Below are positions 56,201 to 64,000 of a stretch of DNA of 64,000 bases, in pieces. Source of the DNA: Amorphophallus konjac (taxonomy: Eukaryota; Streptophyta; Magnoliopsida; Alismatales; Araceae); assembly GCA_022559845.1 (NCBI GenBank), contig CM040121.1:509310566-509374565 (forward strand). The letters are read 5' to 3'. Under the pieces are notes generated by a model. It was not told where the DNA came from and searched no databases. It saw only the letters and a list, made by a program, of their open reading frames with translations. Position 1 is the stretch's first letter; every line of letters starts with the position of its first letter. The translations under genes and the position numbers were made by a program.

Positions 56201-59200
56201 TGTTACACCTGGTAATTTTGAAATATGAAGAAATATATTTAGGTTTTTTGAAAGGAAGAAAAAATGTTAATTACATATCCCTATAAATAAGTTTATAAAG
56301 TTAAATAAATAAAATGTTGAAATATTATCTTCAAATAAATAAAAGGCTAAGTGGTATCCCTTTAGGGGATGGAAGTAAAAATATTGCTAGGATCGAACCT
56401 GTCTCTGATATCCAAGACCGTGATTAAAACAGATGTTAATACAGAATAGAGAGTTATTTTTCAGAAGGCATTTAATTCATATTCTACTTTTATTAATTAG
56501 TTAAGACCCTGACCTTTTGTACAACCCTGTGATTCCTTAATGGGCCAAAAGGATCTTATAGACCCTACCCTTGTATTATAATGGATTAAGAATAGAAGGA
56601 CATTTTTAAGTTGGCATTTAATGCACAATATAATTTTATCTGAATTGATAATCAATAAATCTTAAAGAAAACATCAACTTCTATTTTATTCATAATTTAG
56701 AAATTTTAATATTCCACATTCATTACATTATAATTTTATTAGAAGGAAGAAGTATATATTAATAAGAATTAAATATATTAAAGAAAATTCAAAGATAAAG
56801 GAATGGACATATAAGCAATATCGATCTTTAAAAGGGTTTAGGGAAATGTTAAATAGCGCCCATCCCATGGACCACACGACCTGGACGTTATTTTATTAAG
56901 AGTAAATAGTGTGATGAATAGTGTCACTTTTTATTTTAAAAGAATTTTACAAAATAAATTATATAAAAAATTAGAGAAAAATGGAAGGATCTTGACCATA
57001 GAATTTCATAACAATATTCCATCAAATAAAAAAGATAAAAATCTTTAAACATTGCAACAGTTAAAAATGAATGTAAAATGGTGAATAACGCCCGAACGAA
57101 GGACGTTAATTCTTAAAACGTGACTTTTTAATGGACGTTAATTATTGAAACGTGACTTTGATATGGACGCCAATTCTTAAAAATTGAAATAAGGAAATCT
57201 GAAGATAGTGTTTTAATCGAACTGTGATATATGGTGCCGTCCGGGAAAGTATTAATCGAGGAAGGATTAATATGGGGAAGTCTCAATTCTAATAGGATTC
57301 TTACTTGAGAAGTTTAACTCCCGATCAAACTCTAAGCCCCGCCCGATCCTTTCCTCTATAAATACCGAACCCCATCAATCGAACCAACCTATTGGTTCTG
57401 TTCTTCTCTGCTTCTACCCCTTGTTGAACGAAGCTTATTGACTGCTACCCGACGTAAACGTGGAGGAGCTTTGCTTCTTCACTACACCTGCTGTTGCCTG
57501 CTTCTTAGTCTTCCTGTTCAAGGAAGCTGTGGATTGCTAATGCTTCTTCATCGACAAAGTCTTCTATTTCGTGAAGTTGCAGTTGTAGACAGAGTTATTG
57601 CATCTCTTATTTTCTCTCCAATTCTTAGTGTTCTGTCAACCAAATCAAGCCTAAAGGTAGGTGTTCTCAAGTGTTTAAGCCTAATTTAATAAATGTGCAG
57701 GTTTTCTCAAGTTCTATGCCTAATTCAATTAAATAAATAGAATCATGCATGCATATATTCTTTTTACCCTGTTTTAATGGTGTTCTGTTTTGATTTTCGA
57801 AGTTACAGTGAAATAGCGACCCAGTCATGGGCGCTATTCTGAATTCGCGACTGTATAGCAGTCGCTACTTTCATGCTAAATTATTAAACCAGCATGTTTA
57901 AATTTTAATAACTTGAATTGTGGACATCTAATCAAATACTTGAGTGCATAGCTAGATTCCTGATATTTTTCTCTACCTATCCATATACTTGTTCATTGAA
58001 CAATCATTTTTATTGGGAGAAACGATACTATTCATGCAAATTCATACACTGGATTAAATAGCGACAGTCACCCTGTCATCTTCTTAAAAGAGACGCCCAA
58101 AGAATGGGCGCGATTTATTGAAACGTGACAGGAACCAGGGCGCCAATTGTTGAAACATGGCTACGCCATGGGCACAAATTTAAACAACCAAACGATGTGT
58201 TAAAAGGTTAAAAGAATTCCAGAACTTATTTACACTAAAGTCGGAACCGGAATTTAAAAGAAACGGCTAGGTCACAGGCGCGTTTTACAAAGTAGTGGTT
58301 GTACCCCATGCGCTATTTAAGAAATAGCGACCATGACCCAGGCGCCATTTACTGTCATGCGAGTTTTCCGTTGATTTCGTGTACCCCCTTTCAATGGGTT
58401 ACACACAGGGCACTATATTCCAGCCGTGAGCATAGTCCTACGTTCTCGATGATTTATCGATTACCCTCTACTTTCTCGATGACATACGAGCCCTTCGTCG
58501 GACATTCCGTTCCTTCGGACTTGTGAGTTAGTCATAGAGACCTCCGTAAGACTCCTCGAAGCCTTGGATTCCCTCAAGACTGATTGAGCTGGTTGTACCA
58601 CAAACCCTGTTAGTCATGTCACTCTAAAGGAAACACGACACCCGACCCGCATAGAGTGCTGTTATGGCAAATCTGTGAGAGGTCTGTCTCTATCTGACTT
58701 ATAGGGTGCTAATTGGATTAACTACTACATTGGTTATTACCATTTTCTGTCATGAGCATGTTAAAGGGGTGACCTTATTAGCGGGCGCTTAGTGTAAAAG
58801 CAACCGTAGTGTGGAGGCACCACTTCTTCATTGCCTTGTTCAGAAAATGAGTGACCACCACTATGGGCGTGACTTCTTAGATATACGACACTCTAATGAG
58901 ACGTCATTTCCCAGATTTCTCGAATAATCTCGACTTTGTGTGCCATCTAACTCGAATCTGTGTTCAATGAAATCTACCCTACTGTTCATACATGCTTGAT
59001 CCTTGAAATTCTTGGCCATTAAAGTGGAATTAGTCTAGTCAAATGTCAGGGGCTATGGGTCCCAATTAAATGACATTTAAATGCTAGTGTTATGGGGTCC
59101 TGATCTGATCCCACGGGCGAGGCAAAGTCCAAACATATACCGGTATTATGATGATCGGGTGCTGACATTCACCAACTCGGTCTATGGCATTTAGGAGTAA

Positions 59201-60085
59201 TCATAGCGTCGTGAGAACTCCTAAGTGTGTGACCAAATGATATCTAGTGCTAATCCATAAGGGGCAATCATAGTGTCGTGAGCACCCCTTAAAGTAAGGC
59301 CAATCCTTCATTGTACTAGTTACATGAAAGCTCTTGTGATAACGTCGTCATAAAGAGAATATTGTACTAGTGTCGTTATCACTCTCGTGATAATGCTAGT
59401 CATAGAGAGAAGATTGTTATGCGTGATAATGCTCATCATAAAGAAAAGATTACTATTGTTATCTCATGAATGCTATATCATGAGAAGTACTTGATAATCT
59501 GTCATGAAAGTTCTTGCTGTACTCTCTTGTTCTCCTTGGCTCTACACTTCATAAAAGTATCTAGCATCTTGCTTACTCATCTTTGTGGTTTCGATCTATC
59601 TTCGCTTTATAGTTATAACCTGTGCCATTATAGATTCTTATTTCTATATCTGGCATGACATGCATGAGCATGTTAAACTGTAATTGACTTAAAGCTAGCT
59701 TGGAGCTTGAGATGTAATTCCTACTGAGCATTCGCTCACGCAATTTATTTCCAACATTTTTCAGGTAATGACCTTAGTGATGACGAGACCGAACATGACG
59801 GGCAAGGGCAAGAGTGAAGAGTACTTCGGCAAACTTAGATAGACCAACTAGTCTTGTTATCTTGTGTCTTATGTTAAGTCTAGTCAAGTGTCTAATTGTA
59901 ATTTTTCCTTGTTGAGTCTTCTCTTTTATTGGGTCCAATTTGTAATAAATTTATATTTGAAATAAAATTTCATTATCATACAAATTATATCTTGTCTTAT
60001 GATTATGCTCTGATCGACTCGACTGTTTAACTGCCACGTTCCGAGCAAACGACATGTTCCGTTGCTATCGATTCAGGGCGTGACA
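56201..60085 (+). repeat. Element I 3' LTR
   Basis: 3885 bp, similar to 50974-54880 with scattered substitutions and small deletions. TATA at 57357. Followed by TCCAC. Confidence 0.95.
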
Positions 60086-60090
60086 TCCAC

Positions 60091-61026
60091 AGCCCACTCC
60101 CGGAGCACCAGCAGCCCAACCAACTAGTCAACCCCATCTCCACCTTCCCAGAAGAGGGCAAGGTTGGCATACAGAAAGCACCTCCGTTCTTGCCGCCAAC
60201 CACATTCCTAACCAATTCCCTCGCCTCATCCGGCCAGCACCTGTCTCTCCCCGACCCGTGTCACAACCCATAATTGGGCCTCCCTCATTCTTGCAGCCGT
60301 TATGCCCTCTTATCCGCATCCCCACCACTAATTCCCTGTTCGTCCACCAGCAAAAACCCTTCACCACATCTCCACCTACACCCTCAAAACCTCTCATCTT
60401 CCCTTGGCCATCCACCCCGCCATCTACCTCCATCGTACCTTTACCCTTACCCTCAAGGCCCCTTATTATCCACCGTCCATCCGAGGCCCCATCTACCTCC
60501 ACCTGCACCTTCCAAACCTCTTATCATTCACCCCCCATCCAGGGCCTCATCCACTTCCGCTCCACCTTCCCCAAACAAACCTCTCATCAGGATCCCTACA
60601 CCCATTATTACCGCTACTCCACTTTCCACCACTTAAACACCTTCTTAAACCCGCAACCACCCCCGTGGTAGTGCAAAAGCCGCAAGCAATGGTGCTCCAG
60701 AGTGGAAGGATCTTCCACCGGATTTTTCCCCATAACAGTCTCAGCAGGAAAGAGAAGCCGAAGAGCAGCCAGAAGAGCCCATCCCCGGGGCACAGTATGA
60801 TCTTCTGAAACATCTGGATAAAACACCTGCCCGGATCTCTATCCTCGAGCTAATTAAGAGGGCCAAATCTCATCAAGAATATTTAATGGAATATCTTCAG
60901 AACGTCATGGTGAATGAAGACCTCCCTGTGGCAAAGATCTAGTTGTTGTTAACACCAACAAGCACGCAACTAGCCATCACATTTTAGGACCACGAGCTTG
61001 CCCCTTAAGAAGCTCAGAAATATGCA
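60091..61026 (+). pseudogene. Element H gag-protease linker, second part
   Basis: Continues H after element I. It is very Pro/Ser-rich, with several competing open frames because the DNA is C-rich. At about 60690-60900 coding signals return: an EQPEEPIPGAQYDLLKHLDK stretch and TPARISILELIKRAKSHQEY, wording typical of Tat elements before the protease. TAG and TAA stops (60940, 60985, 61006) interrupt. Confidence 0.6.
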
Positions 61027-61809
61027 TTGTGTATTATGGTGAAAATCAATGGGGTGTCTGTGAATGCATGTTTGGTGGATACGGTTACATCAATCAATGT
61101 CATCTCCATGAACACCCTCCTATTATATTGGGCTAACACAGAACAGATAAGGCCTTCGACGATCACAGTCACGGCGTATGATAATAGCAAAAGGCCGCCG
61201 AAGGGAATGATTACTCTTAATATAGAAGTGGGCCCTGTTGTGGTTCCTACAGAGTTTCACATCCTTGACATGGAGCCCACATTCAAGGGCATATTGGGTC
61301 GTCCCTACATAGAGACAATGAATGTTGTCCCTTCCACCAACCACCAATGCTTGAAGTTTCCATATAAGGGACGGATCATCAAAGTGTTTAGCATGCCCCT
61401 TCTCCCTATGGTGGATGCTATTACCACTTCATTGCCCTCTGTCTGGCCGACCCATAGGCCTATTCTTTCACTGCTGGATGTATGTGACCCCTGTCGCACC
61501 CCACCAACACATGAAAAGTCGCTTCTTGCACCAATGCCACGTCTCCCTTCCCGTTCTAAAGGATGGGAGATCATGAGGAACTTGGGCTACCAGCAAGGCA
61601 AAGGCTTAGGGGCACAATTACAAGGGAGACTGACACTGCTGAAGAAAACAAGGTTAATCATTAGAGCTGTTTGGGCTTTGAAGGGCCAATTGAAGCAGAT
61701 GGAAAACCCCTTATATGGACCTTATACTCCCATTTCAAGAAGGGGCCCGTTGTGCGGTTGGGGGACCATCCCCAAGAATCACATGAGGGATCACAGATTA
61801 CCTACTTAG
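61027..61809 (+). pseudogene. Element H protease-like domain and G-patch
   Basis: 260 codons. Residues 1-110 form a retropepsin-like fold: VNACLVDTVTSINVIS carries D-T-V where an active retropepsin has D-T/S-G, and ILGRPYI with NVVPSTNHQCLKFPYKG are the usual second half. Residues about 178-200 (KGWEIMRNLGYQQGKGLGAQ) match a G-patch, known in some Tat polyproteins as an RNA-binding module. Frame is lost near 61670; the parallel frame 61671-62303 probably contains the continuation. Confidence 0.75.
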
Positions 61810-62517
61810 CTGGAGGTTGCTCGAGGGCTCTCAAGAAAGGGAAGTTTGACAACCCGAATTGTGAATGGAACAAATGGTTTGACATACATGATATTTCCAT
61901 CGCCCTGCAGTGAATGTTCTTGCCTCTACACCTAGAGGGGCCACTTCTGATCTCCGATGTGCCAGAAGATGCCATGGTTGTTGTCAGAACCCCAAGCAAT
62001 CCTCGCCCAGAGGACGTTGTCCTTGATGGATCGCTTTCCATCCATTCTCCTCAGCCTTTGCTGTTGACTCCTTCCCGGGCCAGACGTTTGTCTGGTGATC
62101 TTCCCAGGTCCCCTTCTCTACTTACATTCTTGCGCGGGTTTCTCAACCTGCACCAAGTTTTCAATCACGATTTGCTCTACGAGCCTCCCAACCCCTTAGC
62201 TATAATCCCATTTTCTCAAATTTCTTTTAATTATTTTGTCATCAAAAATGAAAATGAAAAAAAATGCCAATTTCCAAACTCCTCAATAGCGCATTTCCTT
62301 TGAGGATACCTCCTACATCTCCCACGAGTGTGCCACGACTTACGGGACACTCATCCAAGGTTCGCTGAGCGACCTTCTTTATCCCTCCTCTGAGGAGTCC
62401 TTTCCTGTACATTCTTCTGCTTCTTCTTCTTCCGTAGGACAGGCTACTCAGCTTAGGAATAGTGAGTCAAGGGTAGTGCCCAAGAGAAAATCCAAGGGTA
62501 GGTAAATCCCTCGCCGA
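61810..62517 (+). pseudogene. Element H degraded linker between protease and RT
   Basis: A frame from 61671 to 61911, then to 62303, encodes a TYLAGGCSRALKKG and NEWNKW-like stretch and then low-complexity residues. Frames shift again before 62518. No domain recognised. Confidence 0.45.
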
Positions 62518-63729
62518 TTCCTTCTAGATCTAGCCAACAAATGTCAGGCATGCCTAGACATTCCTCAGTTGTTAGAAAATCCCATCCAATTGTCGGAAAT
62601 AGAATGTGAGGAGAATTGCATGGTTGATGAAGGGTATGGAGTCTATGAGATTACGAATAAGGAATGCCCTATCGAAGAAGGGGATGAAGAATATGAGGAC
62701 GTGGTTGGTGCATATGCTAGTGGAATGAGAAGAATTGACGAGCCGACAGCCGTCGTAGAAGAATCCACCAAAGAACTCAACTTGGGAACCGAGGAAGACC
62801 TTAGGATCATCCTCATAAGCGACAATTTGCCATCATTTGAAGAAGAGGTGTTAATTGAGGTTATCAAGGAATACAAGGACACATTCGCATGGAGCTACGA
62901 GGATATGTCGGGCTTGGATTCCACCCTGGTCGAACACTGCCTAACTCTAAAATCAGGGTCCATCTCGGTAAAGTAAAGGTTAAGGCATTTCCACCCTCAG
63001 ATGGCTTTGAAAATGAAGGAAGAGGTTGATAAGCTCCACAAAGCCAGATTTATTAGAGTCGTCCTTTATCCTCAATGGGTGGCAAACATTGTCCCGGTCA
63101 TGAAGAAGGATGGAAAGGTGAGAATCTGTATTAACTTCTGGGACCTTAACCACGCATGTCCAAAAGATGATTTCCCCTTACCTCACATTGATGTGTTGAT
63201 TGATAACATAGTAGGATATGAAACCCTCTCATTTATAGATGGATTTTGGGGATATAATCAAATCCGTTTGGCAGAAGAGGATCAAGAGAAGACATCATTC
63301 ACCACACCTTGGGGAACATATTGCTATGTAATCATGCCGTTTGGACTGAAGAATGTTGGAGCTACTTATCAAAGAGATATGATGGTAATATTTTATGATA
63401 TGATGCATGTATATTTGGAGGTGTATGTGGATGACTTGCTGGTGAAATCAAGGACTAAGGCAGAGCATGCACAAGTTCTGGCTAAGGTTTTGCAAATATC
63501 AAGGGAATTCAATTTGAAAATGAATCCAAAGAAGTGTGTATTTAGTGTTTCATCGGACAAGTTACTTGGTTTCATTGTGAGCAAGAGGGGTATTGAGATA
63601 GATCCCAACAAAGCTAAGACAATCAGGGATATGGCACCACCTCCCAAGAATTTGAGAGAAGTTCGAGGTTTGATTGGGAGGTTGCAATTCATTCATCGAT
63701 TTGTGTCCCAGCACTCGCAAAGGTGTTAG
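62518..63729 (+). pseudogene. Element H reverse transcriptase (Tat lineage)
   Basis: The frame from 62518 (FLLDLANKCQACLDIPQLLE) has a TAA at 62974 and ends in a TAG at 63727. The pre-RT part holds TFAWSYEDMSGLDSTLVEH (about 62881). RT motifs: KKDGKVRICINFWDLNHAC (about 63103), FPLPHIDVLID, MPFGLKNVGATYQR, and YVDD at 63424-63435 (active-site Asps intact). LGFIVSKRGIEIDPNKAK and LREVRGLIGRLQFIHRFV follow. Wording (NHACPKDDFPLPHID) is typical of Tat/Athila rather than chromoviruses. One odd residue is FWDLN for the usual YRDLN. Confidence 0.92.
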
Positions 63730-64000
63730 TCTTTCTATGAGTTGACCAAGCCCGGAGTAGAATTCCGTTGGTATTCTAAATGCCAAAATACTTTTGAAGG
63801 GTTAAAGGACTATCTAGCCAGTCCACCCGTTCTCATTCCACCCACCCCAGACAAACATTTGATCCTTTATGTCTTAGTCCTGGACGACTCTGTGGGAGCT
63901 GTCCTGGTATAAAAGAATGAAGAGGGCAAGGAACGGGCAACCTATTACTTGTCCAAACTTCTCAACCCCTGTGAGCAGAGATACACAGCTATGGAGAAAA
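63730..64000 (+). pseudogene. Element H RNase H, N-terminal part (cut by window end)
   Basis: Same frame as RT: SFYELTK, FEGLKDYLASPPVL, then LYVLVLDDSVGAVLV with a catalytic-position Asp, a TAA at 63910-63912, and NEEGKERATYYLSKLLNPCE. It continues beyond 64000, where integrase and, in Tat elements, an additional RNase H domain would be expected. Confidence 0.85.

Larger units (their letters stand above)
50974..60085 (+). mobile_element. Element I: gag-only non-autonomous LTR retrotransposon with 3.9-kb LTRs
   Basis: LTRs 50974-54880 (3907 bp) and 56201-60085 (3885 bp) with ends TGTAACAC / TGTTACAC...GTGACA enclose just 1320 bp. A full initiator-Met primer site, a gag frame with zinc knuckles and a polypurine stretch (GTGGAGGAGGG before 56201) are present. 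There is no pol. It fits the TR-GAG type of non-autonomous element. Duplication TCCAC. Confidence 0.95.
39879..64000 (+). mobile_element. Element H: Tat-lineage autonomous-type LTR retrotransposon, right end off-window
   Basis: The 5' LTR (39879-40628 and 46576-47460) starts TGTAGACATACC, like element A, and the primer-binding site is the same as A's. The internal region has gag, a protease-like domain with G-patch, RT and the start of RNase H in a single orientation, all with stops and frameshifts. Nested in it are F (LTR), a hAT MITE and I (both in gag). The 3' LTR is beyond the window. Confidence 0.9.

Overview
This window looks like a block of plant (most likely flowering-plant) heterochromatin made almost entirely of LTR retrotransposons nested in one another. 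I recognise no host gene, rRNA, tRNA or CRISPR. The plant assignment rests on Ty3/Gypsy lineages seen here (a Tekay/Del-type chromovirus, Tat-type elements, and chromodomain-bearing derivatives of another chromovirus lineage) and on a hAT-type MITE with an 8-bp duplication. Element letters A-I are my own labels.

Left block (1-39693). Element E (minus strand) is the oldest visible host and runs off the left edge. Its internal part is cut at about 17803 by an unassigned LTR-like block, G, that contains element B (plus strand, left end off the window). B is split by A (787-11770, 5-bp duplication CGGGC, 1915-bp LTRs with three differences found by eye, so very young). E's right-hand LTR is split by D (20691-38510, duplication CTCAA), a Tekay chromovirus with gag, protease, RT, RNase H, integrase and chromodomain-like tail. 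D's 3' LTR is split by C (29660-37358, duplication CCGTC).

Right block (39879-64000). Element H is a Tat-lineage element whose gag-pol runs off the right edge. Its 5' LTR is split by F (40629-46570, minus strand, duplication CCTCC). Its gag is split first by a 599-bp hAT-type MITE (48498-49096, duplication CCTATGAG) and then by I (50974-60085, duplication TCCAC), a gag-only element with 3.9-kb LTRs.

The most interesting signal is a family of non-autonomous elements (B, C, E, F). Each lacks protease, RT, RNase H and the catalytic integrase core but keeps a gag region where visible (C, E, F), a shared unrecognised domain (EPLLSWL ... VDTLDDL ... GSITSVCT, then DPFDPF motifs), a GCPGPP motif (five tandem copies in C), and the C-terminal end of integrase, with a chromodomain-like segment in B and C. 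A second signal is the dense clusters of short imperfect palindromes built around ACG...CGT, found independently in the LTRs or leaders of D, A, H and I, which belong to different lineages. A third is that D's nine in-frame stops are all TAG, as CAG-to-TAG decay would give.

The autonomous elements H (Tat) and D (Tekay) carry the polymerase genes. A looks like a non-autonomous relative of H (same primer-binding site and LTR start). I, B, C, E and F would need enzymes from elsewhere. Nearly all coding frames are damaged, so these are mostly relics; A is the exception in age.
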